A stretch of DNA of 64,000 nt. Origin: Nostocales cyanobacterium Centralia_MAG_434 (GTDB lineage: Bacteria > Cyanobacteriota > Cyanobacteriia > Cyanobacteriales > Nostocaceae). The first letter of the stretch is position 1. Each line of letters begins with the position of its first letter. The notes beneath the pieces were generated by a model, which had not been told where the DNA came from, did no database searches, and saw only the letters and a program-made list of their open reading frames with translations. The stretch spans positions 1 through 64,000 of the forward strand of contig JAJPJF010000198.1 in NCBI GenBank assembly GCA_021324415.1. The letters run 5' to 3'. This document shows, piece by piece, positions 48,956 to 58,868 of the stretch. The position numbers and the translations under genes were made by a program.

Positions 48956-49159
48956 ATGAAAGTCATGCTGCGTCAAAATGCCGCTGGAAATTTAGTTGTT
49001 TACGTTGCTAAAAAAGACCTGGAGGAAGAAGTAGTTAAGCAAACAGAAGGAGATGAAGGCAAAATTTTGACTTTGGCAAATGGCTGGGAATTAGCATTCT
49101 CTAATTTGCCTGAATTGGTAGATTTACCTCAGACTGTAGAAGCTAAACGGCTTGCTTAG
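48956..49159 (+). CDS. nifT: NifT/FixU
   Basis: The 67-residue protein has MKVMLRQNAAGNLVVYVAKK and a C-terminal LANGWELAFSNLPELVDLPQ, the whole of the small NifT/FixU family. The function is not settled. It is the last of the nifV-nifZ-nifT run. Confidence 0.93.
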   Translation: MKVMLRQNAAGNLVVYVAKKDLEEEVVKQTEGDEGKILTLANGWELAFSNLPELVDLPQTVEAKRLA

Positions 49160-49316
49160 AGGGAGTAGGGAGTGGAGAATTAGGAGTTATACCAATTCAA
49201 AATTCAAAATTCAAAATTAAGAAAGTTAAACTTAACAAGGTTTTTCTCCTGGTGCTCCTATGCTCCTTTTTCCCACTCCCTATGCCCCTAATCCCTACTC
49301 CTCTAGTTAAATAAAA
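49160..49316. repeat. Short tandem repeats downstream of nifT
   Basis: The spacer holds three tandem AATTCAAA-type octamers (about 49194-49218) and degenerate CCCTATGCC-type tracts. No gene is present. Confidence 0.6.
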
Positions 49317-49985
49317 ATGAATAATAAAAACTTAACCCTATCAGAATTTAGTATTGAAGGAAAATTCCAGGGTTTCATTAGTGATATCACTGGAAAATTT
49401 AAATACTTGCGACTAGCAACGGATTCAGGAGATATACAAATAAAAATTCCTAAGAAGTTGCGTCTGCCTCTAAGTTTATCTTTAGAACCTGGTGAGCAGA
49501 TTCGTGTTTCTGGTGTTAGTCCTAAACTTAAAGCCTATGAAGTGACAAAAGTTGGTGTTTGCCCAACTCAAAATACACTACTACAGCAACAAACTTTAAT
49601 TGAACATAATCAATTAACAAATATCAGTTCTCAAGTATCTCAAGACAGGCTTTCCTCAGAAGCATCTGTTGATAAGCCCAAGGCTAAAATTATTTTGTGT
49701 CAAAAGTCTGGTTGCCTCAAGCGAGGTGGAAAAGGCTTATTACTGGAGTTACAAAAGATTTTACGCGATCGCAATTTGCAAGACCGGGTCATAATTGAGT
49801 ACAGCACTGGCTGTTTAAAATGTTGCAAAAGTGCCCCCAATTATATTTTGCAAATTGGGAATAAAGAATACAAGAATATTCATCCTCAGGCGATCGCATC
49901 ATTTTTGGAGAATCAGATCTCAAAAGCCCAAATCAACGGCAATCCGATGGGCGCAGGCAAACCCAGAAAATGCGACTGCATTTAA
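49317..49985 (+). CDS. (2Fe-2S) thioredoxin-like ferredoxin domain protein
   Basis: The 222-residue protein has a basic, poorly conserved N-terminal half (about 1-115) and a C-terminal thioredoxin-like ferredoxin domain (about 124-205). The latter has Cys residues in [16 protein letters not shown] and [16 protein letters not shown], the spacing used by NuoE-like [2Fe-2S] proteins. It is the last rightward gene of the nif block and may donate electrons, though that is inference. Its final 66 bp overlap the 3' end of crtH on the other strand. Confidence 0.8.
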   Translation: MNNKNLTLSEFSIEGKFQGFISDITGKFKYLRLATDSGDIQIKIPKKLRLPLSLSLEPGEQIRVSGVSPKLKAYEVTKVGVCPTQNTLLQQQTLIEHNQLTNISSQVSQDRLSSEASVDKPKAKIILCQKSGCLKRGGKGLLLELQKILRDRNLQDRVIIEYSTGCLKCCKSAPNYILQIGNKEYKNIHPQAIASFLENQISKAQINGNPMGAGKPRKCDCI

Positions 49986-51422
49986 ACCCTGACCTGGAAA
50001 TGTACTGTCTCCCACACAATATAGTCCCTTAATCGCAGTTCTATTAAATGGCATCCCTAACAATCCGCGCAATTTGCGCCGAGGTATAGGACCATAAGTG
50101 CCATCATCTCGACCTAAAAAGCGGCGATGCGTTCTTGGTGTTCCCACTTCCAAATAGTCCAACCCTTCATCCAAACCAGGAAAGATCTTTTCTAGGCGAT
50201 TTATAATTCCCCATGCAGCCGCTTCTTTCTTTGCTTTGTACTCACTCGAAGAAAGTTGTTGCCAATCTGCTAACCAGTGAGGTGTAAACGCGTGAATGAT
50301 ATGATACCCAACAGGTGCTAGACTTGGGTCTAATAATGTAGGAATTGATACAAAAACTGTCCCTCCTGATGCTGACATCTGCTCCCAGTGGTCTAGCAAA
50401 ATGTGATGACACTCGGTTCCTTGAGGCAATACTTCCTTCTTTACCCCCATATGTAAACTGAGAAAACTGGGTGACTTTTGGTATCTTTGTTGCCAAATCC
50501 TCTCATTAGATGGGAGTTTTTTTTGTTGTAATAATTTCTCAAATGTATCCCAACGTGTAGCATTGGACACAATGCGTTTGGCAAGATAGATTTTGTTATT
50601 AGCTAGCCGTACACCTACTGCTTTCCCATTTTCTGTGAGAATTTCTGTAACCCTTGCTTGATACTGAATCTTCCCACCAGCTAAAATTAGGCCCTCCACA
50701 AGTTTTTGGGCGATTTGTCCCACTCCACCTTTAGGATAGTTAACTCCTCCATAGTGCCTATCAGAAAACACCATGCCAGCATTAATCATTGGTGTCATCT
50801 GCGCTGGTACTACCGACCAGCAATAACATTCCATATCAATAAATTTCAACAACTGAGGATCTTTGATGTAGCGTCGCGCGACATCTCCAGCATTTTGAGG
50901 TAGATATTTGACTAAACCCAGACACGAAGTCATGTGCTGAAAAAATACCCGAACCAAGTACCGAGGTTCTTCTAGTGACAGTAAATCCATGCTGTTCAAG
51001 CAATTGAACACTTTCCAGCATTCGTCATAAAATTGACGAACACCTTTGCTTTCATGCGGAAAATAAGCAGTAAGATTTTGCAAAAATCTTTCATAAACTC
51101 GGTCCACTTTGATGTCCAAGCCATCGGGCAGATGATAGTGAATTTGGACGGGATCAGGAATTGTCTCTAGCTGGACATTGACAGCATTGAGCGCCCGCGT
51201 GAGTAAGTTAGTAGTGCCATTGTGTCCAAACCCAAAAATCATTGACGCCCCAACATCAAATCGATAGCCTTGACGTTCAAAATAACCAGCACTACCACCT
51301 GGAATCAAATACCTCTCAAGCACCAGCACACTAGCACCTTTCGCCGCTAGTTGTGTTGCCGTGACTAAACCACCGATACCGGAGCCAATAACGATTACAT
51401 CGAAAGAGGGAGTGGGGAGCAT
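49920..51422 (-). CDS. crtH: CrtH, prolycopene isomerase
   Basis: The 500-residue FAD protein has [20 protein letters not shown] at the N-terminus, EQY-like [15 protein letters not shown], and the C-terminal block [20 protein letters not shown] typical of CrtH/CRTISO. It isomerises poly-cis lycopene to all-trans lycopene in the carotenoid pathway. Length and motifs are normal. The 3' end overlaps the ferredoxin-like gene by 66 bp tail to tail. Confidence 0.92.
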   Translation of the reverse strand: MLPTPSFDVIVIGSGIGGLVTATQLAAKGASVLVLERYLIPGGSAGYFERQGYRFDVGASMIFGFGHNGTTNLLTRALNAVNVQLETIPDPVQIHYHLPDGLDIKVDRVYERFLQNLTAYFPHESKGVRQFYDECWKVFNCLNSMDLLSLEEPRYLVRVFFQHMTSCLGLVKYLPQNAGDVARRYIKDPQLLKFIDMECYCWSVVPAQMTPMINAGMVFSDRHYGGVNYPKGGVGQIAQKLVEGLILAGGKIQYQARVTEILTENGKAVGVRLANNKIYLAKRIVSNATRWDTFEKLLQQKKLPSNERIWQQRYQKSPSFLSLHMGVKKEVLPQGTECHHILLDHWEQMSASGGTVFVSIPTLLDPSLAPVGYHIIHAFTPHWLADWQQLSSSEYKAKKEAAAWGIINRLEKIFPGLDEGLDYLEVGTPRTHRRFLGRDDGTYGPIPRRKLRGLLGMPFNRTAIKGLYCVGDSTFPGQGLNAVAFSGFACAHRIAVDLGF

Positions 51423-51747
51423 GGGGAGTGGGAGGCATGAAGTTAGATCTTTATGAATATAAAGCGTAGCGTTTCTCTTTGTCTAAACATCCAAATAACA
51501 GATACTACCTCACTCCCCAAAAAAAGAGGGACAAGCCTGCTGCTGCTGGCCAATCCCGTCTGCCGATCCTTAAAGAGAGGAGAACACTGATTGATAATAT
51601 AACTTTGATTGAGAATGAGTGTCAACTATTAATGCAAAAAATTTTCAATAAGATCTGATTGTACCAATCATGGCTGTCAGCCGCACGCAGGACAGAGTAT
51701 CATGAGGTTTCAATCGCTATACAATAGAAAAACGTCTGTTTCCGTCT

Positions 51748-52398
51748 ATGACGCTACAACTGCGTGTTTATGTTCCATCTCATCCCCTAATCAAGCACTG
51801 GCTAGCAGTTGCCCGTGATGCAGCCACACCTCCAGTATTGTTTCGCAGTGCCATAACAGAGTTGGGACGTTGGTTGACTTATGAAGCGGCTCGAGAGTGG
51901 TTGCCAACTCAAGAAACGACTGTTCAAAGTCCTTTAGACTCCTGTCCTGCAACTTTAATTGATCCGAATATCCCAGTGGCAGTGGTGCCGATTCTACGCG
52001 CTGGATTAGGATTACTGGAGGGAGCCCAGACTTTGTTGCCTTTAGCATCGATTTATCACCTTGGCTTAGAGCGAGATGAAAAAACATTGCAACCGTCGTG
52101 TTACCTGAATAAATTGCCAGAAAAATTTGATCCCCAAACACGAGTCTTAGTGACCGATCCAATGATGGCAACAGGAGGATCTATCATGGCTGCAATGGCA
52201 GAATTGACACAACGGGGTGTTGACCCATCTCTCACACGAATTGTTTGTGTAGTCACCGCTCCTCCAGCTTTACAAAAACTCAGCGTGGCTTATCCAGGTT
52301 TAATTGTTTACGCTGCAACTATCGACGAAACAGTAAATAGTCAGGGATTTATTGTACCGGGATTAGGAGATGCAGGCGATCGCATCTTTGGGACTTAA
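51748..52398 (+). CDS. upp: Uracil phosphoribosyltransferase
   Basis: The 216-residue protein has the type I PRTase signature VLVTDPMMATGGSIMAAMAE, an N-terminal HPLIKHWLAVARDAATPP and the C-terminal uracil-binding PGLGDAGDRIFGT. It converts uracil and PRPP to UMP in pyrimidine salvage. It stands alone. The upstream spacer (51423-51747) holds divergent promoters and no gene. Confidence 0.95.
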   Translation: MTLQLRVYVPSHPLIKHWLAVARDAATPPVLFRSAITELGRWLTYEAAREWLPTQETTVQSPLDSCPATLIDPNIPVAVVPILRAGLGLLEGAQTLLPLASIYHLGLERDEKTLQPSCYLNKLPEKFDPQTRVLVTDPMMATGGSIMAAMAELTQRGVDPSLTRIVCVVTAPPALQKLSVAYPGLIVYAATIDETVNSQGFIVPGLGDAGDRIFGT

Positions 52399-52475
52399 GT
52401 TAGTATGCAGCTAGGAGAGAAAGTAACTTATTTACAAGCCAAACATATGCAACATTTCATAATGGTGGTGAACAT

Positions 52476-52838
52476 ATGAGTCAGCGTGATGGTTTTGCCA
52501 GTGGTTTTTTCGCCGGAGCTATTTTCGGCAGTATAGTTGGTGGGATCGTGGGTACAATTGTTGCTTCTCGACGAGAACCAGAGCTAGAAGCAGAACAAGA
52601 GCATCAAATGAATGGTAACTTAGCAGAACCAAAAAAAGCGTCTAACTTAAGAAGGCGTCAAATGAGAGCCGCTGAAAGTGAAAGCATGGAAATGGAAATG
52701 GCACGGCGATCGCTAGAAGATAAAATAGCCCAACTGAATGCCACAATAGATGAAGTCAGGCAACAGTTAGGGAATGTGAATGGCAATTCCGGTAACGACA
52801 TGAATGAGCACCCTTCCATGCGTGATGATCTGCGCTGA
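52476..52838 (+). CDS. Small membrane-anchored hypothetical protein (YtxH-like)
   Basis: The 120-residue protein has a Gly-rich N-terminal membrane segment (FASGFFAGAIFGSIVGGIVG, residues 7-26), a charged linker, and a coiled-coil stretch near 65-100 (SMEMEMARRSLEDKIAQLNA). The layout resembles YtxH-like envelope proteins, widely conserved in cyanobacteria next to yggT. The function is unknown. Confidence 0.75.
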   Translation: MSQRDGFASGFFAGAIFGSIVGGIVGTIVASRREPELEAEQEHQMNGNLAEPKKASNLRRRQMRAAESESMEMEMARRSLEDKIAQLNATIDEVRQQLGNVNGNSGNDMNEHPSMRDDLR

Positions 52839-52991
52839 ATTAGTGAACAGTTATCAATTATCAGTTAACTGATGAGTTGTCCTGATAAATGTTTGCTGAT
52901 AACTGTTCCCTATATGTGTGCGTCATGACAGCCGCTCAATTAAAATCAATGATAAGAACGCTGTTGATTCTTAGTAGGAAACTATTCATCC

Positions 52992-53270
52992 ATGAATTTA
53001 CTCATTACTACACTGCTTACGTTCGTACAGATTTATAGCACTCTGCTCATTATTAGAGTGCTCTTAACATGGTTCCCTAGCATCAACTGGTATAATCAAC
53101 CATTTGCTGCTCTAGCTCAAATCTCCGATCCTTATTTAAATCTGTTCCGTTCTATCATTCCCCCATTAGGAGGTATAGATTTTTCCCCTATATTAGCCTT
53201 CCTAGTACTCCAAATAGCTGGGGATTTTCTTGCCAGACTAGCTCACATGGCATTGATCCCAGGGCTTTGA
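52992..53270 (+). CDS. YggT family membrane protein (Ycf19-like)
   Basis: The 92-residue protein has two membrane spans (about 3-24 and 62-85) and the family core TWFPSINWYNQPFAALAQIS followed by DPYLNLFRSIIPPLGGIDFS. YggT/Ycf19 proteins take part in thylakoid or envelope organisation and osmotic tolerance. It follows the YtxH-like gene after a repeat-bearing spacer. Confidence 0.92.
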   Translation: MNLLITTLLTFVQIYSTLLIIRVLLTWFPSINWYNQPFAALAQISDPYLNLFRSIIPPLGGIDFSPILAFLVLQIAGDFLARLAHMALIPGL

Positions 53271-53353
53271 TAATAGCAGTAAACGGTAAACAGTTATCAG
53301 TAAATAGTAAACAGTTATCAGATATTTTGGGAAGGAACTTAGACCCCGTAATG

Positions 53354-53380
53354 AAACTGATAACTGATAACTGATAACTG
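53354..53380. repeat. Tandem heptamer repeat (CTGATAA type)
   Basis: Four consecutive AACTGAT heptamers lie between yggT and the convergent gene. Related CAGTTATCAG tracts occur at 52846-52915 and 53288-53320. Confidence 0.8.
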
Positions 53381-53386
53381 CTCGCC

Positions 53387-53824
53387 TTACCTACGAATTT
53401 GGGCGCTAAAGCCTGCTGCTTTAAATTGCTTTAGTTTAAGAGGGGTAGGTTGATTTGCTGGAACGGAAATTCTCAATTCAAAATCACTAACACCTGGTGG
53501 TATTTTCTCAATAGAACCTAAACGGGTACGATTTTGCAAGACTGAGTTATTATTAGCATCATAGATACGCCCAAAAATATCAGCATCATAAACCGTTTTG
53601 TTGGTGGCATTTTCAGCCTTGCCACTTATCAGGAAGCAGTTTGCTGCCATTGTCGTACCACCACTCGTTACAGCTCCTTGTGCCAGTTCTGGTGGACATT
53701 CTTGATAGGAAAGATTAGATAATTTAATCTGTGTTAGTGCTACCGCTGGGGGAGTAAACACGCACGATAAGATTCCGATCATACAAGAAACGAAAATAAC
53801 CGTGAGTGAAGGCAATCGTATCAT
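53387..53824 (-). CDS. Secreted hypothetical protein
   Basis: The 145-residue protein starts at ATG 53824 with a Sec signal peptide (MIRLPSLTVIFVSCMIGILS and following, cleavage near AVA). The mature part has two Cys residues and an FxLyD-like beta domain (SGKAENATNKTVYDADIFGR, IPPGVSDFELRISVP). It is conserved-looking and cyanobacterial. It is probably periplasmic. No function can be assigned. Confidence 0.75.
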   Translation of the reverse strand: MIRLPSLTVIFVSCMIGILSCVFTPPAVALTQIKLSNLSYQECPPELAQGAVTSGGTTMAANCFLISGKAENATNKTVYDADIFGRIYDANNNSVLQNRTRLGSIEKIPPGVSDFELRISVPANQPTPLKLKQFKAAGFSAQIRR

Positions 53825-53960
53825 AAAGACCAAAGAAGAATTGCTTATAAATCAATTTTAATCTCAGCATACCTTGAAAATTAATACCCGAGAGGGTTGG
53901 TAAGTCCTTTTTAAGTTTTGTAATAATAAAAAAATCAACCTCTCAATCGCTATATAGCTT

Positions 53961-54569
53961 ATGAGTCCAGATGAGATTGAAGTAGCTCTGCAAGCAGCCT
54001 TTTATCGTTGTGATGCAGCAAGCTGCCCTCTCACTGATACGCAGAAGGAAATACTACTGCAAGTGATCGAGAAAATTAAAGGAAACTCCCATTCTGGTTT
54101 TTCAGACAACAACAATCCTTTAGACGATCTGACATCTGAAGAATTGCAAGCATTTTTACAGTTTGTCACAACACAAGAAGAACAAAAACGCTCATGGAAA
54201 GCACAACTGTTAAATGACTGGCTTCATCAAAATGACTCTGGTTCAGTGGAATTTATCCGCAAGCGTTATGGTTTGCAGTGGCTAAATCGGCTCGAGACAT
54301 ATCACTTTGATAAGTATTCTCTTGAGACCATACACAATCTCAAAGAAGGCGATCAGATAGAAGTTTGCAATGCTCTATGGGAGTGGGTACAAGAAAATGG
54401 ACCTTGTCAACCCGAATGGTTTCTTTGCACTGTCATTCGGATTGATGAGATTAATAATGATGATTGTTCCTCTACCAACTGCATCATCCGCTTCCAAAAT
54501 GGTGCCGAGTACGAAATTCAAGGAATCTATGAATGGAATCAGTATAATTGGCGCAAACTGCAACGGTAA
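53961..54569 (+). CDS. Hypothetical protein
   Basis: The 202-residue protein is acidic and helix-rich in its first half (LTSEELQAFLQFVTTQEEQK). Its C-terminal half looks like a small beta fold, GDQIEVCNALWEWVQENGPC followed by IIRFQNGAEYEIQGIYEWNQ. I recognise no named family. An IS605 element begins a few bases after its stop codon, which appears unaffected. Confidence 0.7.
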   Translation: MSPDEIEVALQAAFYRCDAASCPLTDTQKEILLQVIEKIKGNSHSGFSDNNNPLDDLTSEELQAFLQFVTTQEEQKRSWKAQLLNDWLHQNDSGSVEFIRKRYGLQWLNRLETYHFDKYSLETIHNLKEGDQIEVCNALWEWVQENGPCQPEWFLCTVIRIDEINNDDCSSTNCIIRFQNGAEYEIQGIYEWNQYNWRKLQR

Positions 54570-54662
54570 CAAGTTAGCTAGCCACGCGAGAAGCCGCACG
54601 TCTGACCCGAAGGGCAGCGTGAGATGAATCGCGGACAAACAAAGCGCGTTCCCCGACCAATA

Positions 54663-55118
54663 TTAATCGTCGATTGATTCGGGAGTGGGGACAGCGCTTT
54701 GTTTGTCTATCTCCGGACTATCTTGCAGTTCAATGTACTTTTTCAAAGCCGTGATAGTAACGCCACCACAGCTGGCAACAAAGTACGACCCATTCCAAAA
54801 AACGTCTTTGGTGTAGAAATGAGCCAAATGCTCCGCAAATTCTTGCCGCATTCTACGAGATGTCGTTGATTTAATATTGCCAACCAATGTACTTAATTGC
54901 AAGTCAGGATGAAATTGGAGCAGTGCGTGTACATGGTCGGATTCGCCATTAAATTCAACAAGTTTGCAATCCCATTTGATCAGCAAGTCTTCAAAAATGC
55001 TGTGTAATCGACCCAGCATCTCGGATGTAATAACTTTACGACGATACTTGGTTGTTAAGACCAGATGGATTTTTAAGTCACTGACAGATCGACCTTTGGA
55101 AACGAAATCGTTTTTCAT
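54663..55118 (-). CDS. tnpA: IS200/IS605 transposase TnpA (Y1 HUH)
   Basis: The 151-residue protein is a Y1 transposase. It has IHLVLTTKYRRKVIT, the metal-binding HUH motif in SDHVHALLQF, and the nucleophilic Tyr in LKKYIELQD near the C-terminus. It cuts and joins single-stranded IS ends. Residues and length are intact, so the element could be mobile. Its start lies 74 bp from the start chosen for tnpB on the other strand. Confidence 0.93.
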   Translation of the reverse strand: MKNDFVSKGRSVSDLKIHLVLTTKYRRKVITSEMLGRLHSIFEDLLIKWDCKLVEFNGESDHVHALLQFHPDLQLSTLVGNIKSTTSRRMRQEFAEHLAHFYTKDVFWNGSYFVASCGGVTITALKKYIELQDSPEIDKQSAVPTPESIDD

Positions 55119-55191
55119 TCATTATTTCGGGAACTCTGTTATAATCAGTGTAGTCTAAATTAGTAACAGTGCAACCCAAGGAGTGATTCAA

Positions 55192-56583
55192 TTGCTGCTT
55201 AACTATCAATATCGAGGCTATCCAACTACTAATCAAAAACTAGAATTAAACGATTGGTTACGAATTGCACAATATTGGTTTAATCGGCAATTGGGGGAGC
55301 GTTTCGATTGGTGGGAAAACAATCGTTGTGCTGTTAACGCTTGTCCACTATCTTGCTCATTGCCGATACTGCGCAACAATCCAGACTACTATTCCCAAAA
55401 GAAACAATTACCAGAACTCAAAAAAGATTTGGTATTGGTGCAACATTCTGGTGAACTACTAGATTTATCGCGTGTGCCATCACAGACACTGCAAGATGTT
55501 TCCAAACGTGCGGAGTTGGCATTTAACCGTTATATCCAAGGCGACAGCAATGGGAAGCGGAGTGGCAAGCCACGCTTTAAGAATGCGGCACGTTATCGAA
55601 CACTGAAGATAGAGGGACAAGCAGTCACAATTGAACGGATAGAGAAAGACTGGCTATTCATCTCAATTGCAAAACTCAAAGGTTGGCTGAAAATCAGACT
55701 ACACCGACCACTGCCCGATGGATTCGTCCTCAAAAATATCTTGTTGACCAAAAAGGCGGACGGGTGGTATACCACAATTGCAATTGAAGATCCAACCGTG
55801 CCAACATTTAACCCGGATGATATTACTCCGAGTTGGGATAATTCGCTTGGGTTGGATGCGGTATTACACGAAGATGATTACCTAGCTACATCACAAGGAG
55901 AGAAGCTTCCCTCCCTCAAATCTTTCCGCAAATCCGAAAAGCGTCTAGCACAAGTTTCAAAGCGCAAATCAGCACGTCGTAAAGGTTCTAATCGTCGGCG
56001 TAAGTTAGCAAAACGAGAAGCAAAAGAACATCAACGTATTGCTAGGGCACGTGCTGACCACGCCTACAAAACTGCACACGCCCTAGTCCGCACTAACAAA
56101 AAGGTTTTTTACCACGAAGATCTCAATCTCAAAGCACTGTCAAAACGCAATAAAGCTAAACAGGATGAGAACGGAACATACTTGCCTAACGGGCAATCGG
56201 CTAAGTCGGGCTTAAACAAGTCTTGGCTGGATGCTGCATTTGGTCAATTCTTCACCACACTGAAATACATAGCCGCAAAAGCTGGGGCAGTCGTGGTGAA
56301 GGTCAACCCTGCACATACATCGCAATTACTCTCTTATCGAGATGAAATCGTGTTCACTGGTTGCGATCTGCGGGTTTACTATGACCCTATTGAATGGATT
56401 TATGTTGACCGCGATATCAATGCCGCGATTAATATAAAACGAGTCGGGCTGGGACTGTTCCCGACTATAAACCGCCGTAGCGGGAAAATCAAAGGTGATT
56501 CTCTCACCGCAAGTACCGCGAAGGAAGTTCTAGAAGTTCTATCGAACACTAGAAGCCTACACCGACCCGCAAGGGCGGTGTAG
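55192..56583 (+). CDS. tnpB: IS605 accessory protein TnpB (RNA-guided nuclease family), zinc finger lost
   Basis: The roughly 463-residue TnpB has the RuvC-like catalytic acids in LGLDAVLHEDD, YHEDLNLKALSK and DRDINAAINI. The zinc-finger Cys pairs normally found before the last motif are absent; the place reads TSQLLSYRDEIVFTGCDLRV, with one Cys. I choose TTG 55192 because AAGGAG (55178-55183) has ideal spacing to it; GTG 55183 overlaps that site. TnpB uses an RNA made from its own 3' end to cut DNA and favour IS retention. Loss of the finger is seen in some cyanobacterial TnpBs; activity here is uncertain. Confidence 0.88.
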   Translation: MLLNYQYRGYPTTNQKLELNDWLRIAQYWFNRQLGERFDWWENNRCAVNACPLSCSLPILRNNPDYYSQKKQLPELKKDLVLVQHSGELLDLSRVPSQTLQDVSKRAELAFNRYIQGDSNGKRSGKPRFKNAARYRTLKIEGQAVTIERIEKDWLFISIAKLKGWLKIRLHRPLPDGFVLKNILLTKKADGWYTTIAIEDPTVPTFNPDDITPSWDNSLGLDAVLHEDDYLATSQGEKLPSLKSFRKSEKRLAQVSKRKSARRKGSNRRRKLAKREAKEHQRIARARADHAYKTAHALVRTNKKVFYHEDLNLKALSKRNKAKQDENGTYLPNGQSAKSGLNKSWLDAAFGQFFTTLKYIAAKAGAVVVKVNPAHTSQLLSYRDEIVFTGCDLRVYYDPIEWIYVDRDINAAINIKRVGLGLFPTINRRSGKIKGDSLTASTAKEVLEVLSNTRSLHRPARAV

Positions 56584-56588
56584 GTAGT

Positions 56589-57479
56589 TCACGAGTTAAT
56601 TCCTAATTTGGCACGTAGTGCTTGACCCATTACGTCTACAGGAATTGTTTGCTGTTGCAACCAGATTTTTAATGCTGCTGCACCTTGTTGGACTAGCATT
56701 TCCAGTCCATCAATTGCGATTGCACCAACATGCTGTGCTTGTTGCAAAAACTTCGTAGGCTTGGGAATGTATATTAAATCGTATGCGATCGCAGTTGGTG
56801 GTAGCTTTGCCATATCTTCTAAACTCAACGGTGACTCTCCAATGTTAGGGTGCATACCGATAGGAGTTGTGTTGACTAGAAGATTTGCCTGTGCAATCAA
56901 CTTTGGTAACGAGTCCCAAGTGTGAATGTGTATGTCCACTGCTAACGGTGAGTTATCCCAACTACTGCGAAATTGTTGTAAATTCTGTATATTGCGCCCA
57001 ACCACATGAATTTCAGCAAAACCTAACTGCGTACAACCCGCCACAACGGCTCTTGCTGCACCACCATTGCCCAAAATCACTACAACTTTCTGGCTCCAAT
57101 CTTGGTTATATGTTGCTTGCAACGGCGCGAGAAATCCTTCTACATCTGTATTAGTCCCTACCCATTTATTGTCTTTGCGGCTAACAGTATTGACAGCTCC
57201 CACAGCTTGAGCAATTGGCTCTATTTCTGATAGCAAAGGCAATATCGCCTGCTTGTGAGGAATTGTGACGCTAAAACCTTCAACGTTAATAGCGCCGAAA
57301 CCTTGAATAGCAATTGATAAATTCTGTGGTTCTATCGGGAAAGGGAGATAGACATAATCTAACCCTAGCTGAGCTAGCACTGCATTATGCATCACTGGTG
57401 AAAGTGAGTGTTTTACTGGGTATCCAATCACACCCAAGAGTTTAGTTGTTCCAGTAATCAATTGTTTATTGTTTGTCAT
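56589..57479 (-). CDS. aroE: Shikimate dehydrogenase
   Basis: The 296-residue enzyme has GVIGYPVKHSLSPVMHN, the catalytic Lys-Asp in TIPHKQAILP and GTNTDVEGF, and the NADP site VILGNGGAARAVVAG. It reduces 3-dehydroshikimate in aromatic amino-acid synthesis. Its TGA stop (56591-56589) is part of the IS605 right-end TTCAC, so the insertion lies exactly at the C-terminus and may have replaced the last few residues. Confidence 0.95.
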   Translation of the reverse strand: MTNNKQLITGTTKLLGVIGYPVKHSLSPVMHNAVLAQLGLDYVYLPFPIEPQNLSIAIQGFGAINVEGFSVTIPHKQAILPLLSEIEPIAQAVGAVNTVSRKDNKWVGTNTDVEGFLAPLQATYNQDWSQKVVVILGNGGAARAVVAGCTQLGFAEIHVVGRNIQNLQQFRSSWDNSPLAVDIHIHTWDSLPKLIAQANLLVNTTPIGMHPNIGESPLSLEDMAKLPPTAIAYDLIYIPKPTKFLQQAQHVGAIAIDGLEMLVQQGAAALKIWLQQQTIPVDVMGQALRAKLGINS

Positions 57480-57563
57480 GAGTTATGGGCCATTGGTCAT
57501 TAGGTACAAATAACAAAGGACATTCGTTAGAATTATTAAGGTTACTTAACATTTCGCAGGATT

Positions 57564-58502
57564 ATGCAGGCAACGACAGCCTTCTCTAGAACCCCAATTT
57601 CTGGGAAGTATTGGCAGTGGCGAGGGCACAGCATCTACTATGTGAAGGCAGGAGAGAAACAATCTCAGCGTCCTCCTTTGCTATTGGTACATGGATTTGG
57701 TGCATCCACAGACCATTGGCGAAAGAACATCACAGGCTTATGTGATGATTTTGAAGTATTTGCGATCGACCTTTTAGGATTCGGACGCTCAGCAAAGCCT
57801 AAATTAGAGTATGGCGGTGACCTGTGGCGTGACCAACTATACGACTTTATCACTAAAGTGGTTAATCAAAAGGCTGTATTGGCAGGCAATTCTCTCGGAG
57901 GTTACGCCAGTTTGTGTGTTGCAGCACAGAAAGCTGATGCAGCAGCAGGGTTAGTATTACTTAACAGTGCTGGTCCATTCAGTGAAAATCAGCCATCTAT
58001 AGAGCCGGAAGCTTTACAAACACAAATTCAGGCTCCTGCGCCAAGTCAACAATTGCAAAAACTATTAGGTGACATTGTTAAATTAATTTTTCAGCAACCT
58101 TGGGCACGTTTTCTGTTGTTCCAGTACATCAAACAACCTTGGGTGATTCGCCAAACTTTAGAAAAAGTTTATCTTGACAAAAGTGCAGTTACCGCTCAAC
58201 TGGTCAAAGACATTTATCGCCCTGCTTGCGATTCAGGTGCTTTTGATGTGTTTTGTTCTGTGTTTAGTACTCCCCAGGGAGAAAAGGTAGATGTGCTGCT
58301 TAGCCTGTTAACTTGTCCTCTGCTGCTACTGTGGGGAGAAGCTGACCCTTGGATGAATGCGAGAGAACGTTCTAAGAAGTTTCAACAATATTATCCTCAG
58401 TTGACAGAACATTTTCTAACGGCAGGTCATTGTCCTCATGATGAAGTACCAGAGCAAGTAAATTCACTGCTACGTAATTGGGTGCTATCTATTACAGCTT
58501 GA
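57564..58502 (+). CDS. Alpha/beta hydrolase
   Basis: The 312-residue hydrolase has an oxyanion-loop LLVHGFGASTDHWRKN, nucleophile elbow GNSLGGY (Ser near 115), Asp in LLWGEADPWM, and His in TAGHCPHDE. It resembles chloroplast and cyanobacterial hydrolases of the pheophytinase/haloperoxidase-like group; the substrate is unknown. It is divergent from aroE, with an 84-bp promoter region. A perfect hairpin follows its stop. Confidence 0.9.
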   Translation: MQATTAFSRTPISGKYWQWRGHSIYYVKAGEKQSQRPPLLLVHGFGASTDHWRKNITGLCDDFEVFAIDLLGFGRSAKPKLEYGGDLWRDQLYDFITKVVNQKAVLAGNSLGGYASLCVAAQKADAAAGLVLLNSAGPFSENQPSIEPEALQTQIQAPAPSQQLQKLLGDIVKLIFQQPWARFLLFQYIKQPWVIRQTLEKVYLDKSAVTAQLVKDIYRPACDSGAFDVFCSVFSTPQGEKVDVLLSLLTCPLLLLWGEADPWMNARERSKKFQQYYPQLTEHFLTAGHCPHDEVPEQVNSLLRNWVLSITA

Positions 58503-58868
58503 TATGTGAAAACCTGGTCAAAGGTGACCAGGTTTATCAGATTTACTAATGTTCAAATATTTACCGTTAAGAAATCGAAAGAGTCAACAACTAAGGTGGA
58601 CAGAACGACTAACAAACCCAGCATATTCACGTTTTTCCACTTTGGGGTTTGGCTTCGCCTACTAGTTTCAGCGCTGTGCCACTCAATACCACTATGCTGA
58701 TGTTCGCTTGGGCTGATGACAGGGGACATCGGGTCAATCGCCCTTGTTTGGTTAATTACTTTCTTTGATGTCCTACTTTTTTAAGATATCACCTCAATCG
58801 GGAGCCGCAAGCGTTTGTTTACTGATATTTACAAGTTGTAGAATTTCTCAATAAGCTCAGCGGTTAGA
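58503..58868. other. Intergenic region with a terminator hairpin
   Basis: AAACCTGGTCA (58510-58520) pairs perfectly with TGACCAGGTTT (58525-58535) immediately after the hydrolase stop codon. I see no gene in the rest of this spacer between convergent genes. Confidence 0.65.

Larger units (their letters stand above)
54575..56592. mobile_element. IS605-type insertion sequence (tnpA and tnpB divergent)
   Basis: The element holds a leftward tnpA and rightward tnpB. The left end carries an irregular hairpin (CACG at 54597-54600 and GGGCAGCGTG at 54612-54621, with bulges), and the right end has the hairpin CCTACACCG (56556-56564) / CGGTGTAGG (56576-56584) followed by TTCAC. There are no terminal inverted repeats or target duplications, as expected for this family. 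The right end touches aroE. The exact left boundary is uncertain by some tens of bases. Confidence 0.85.
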
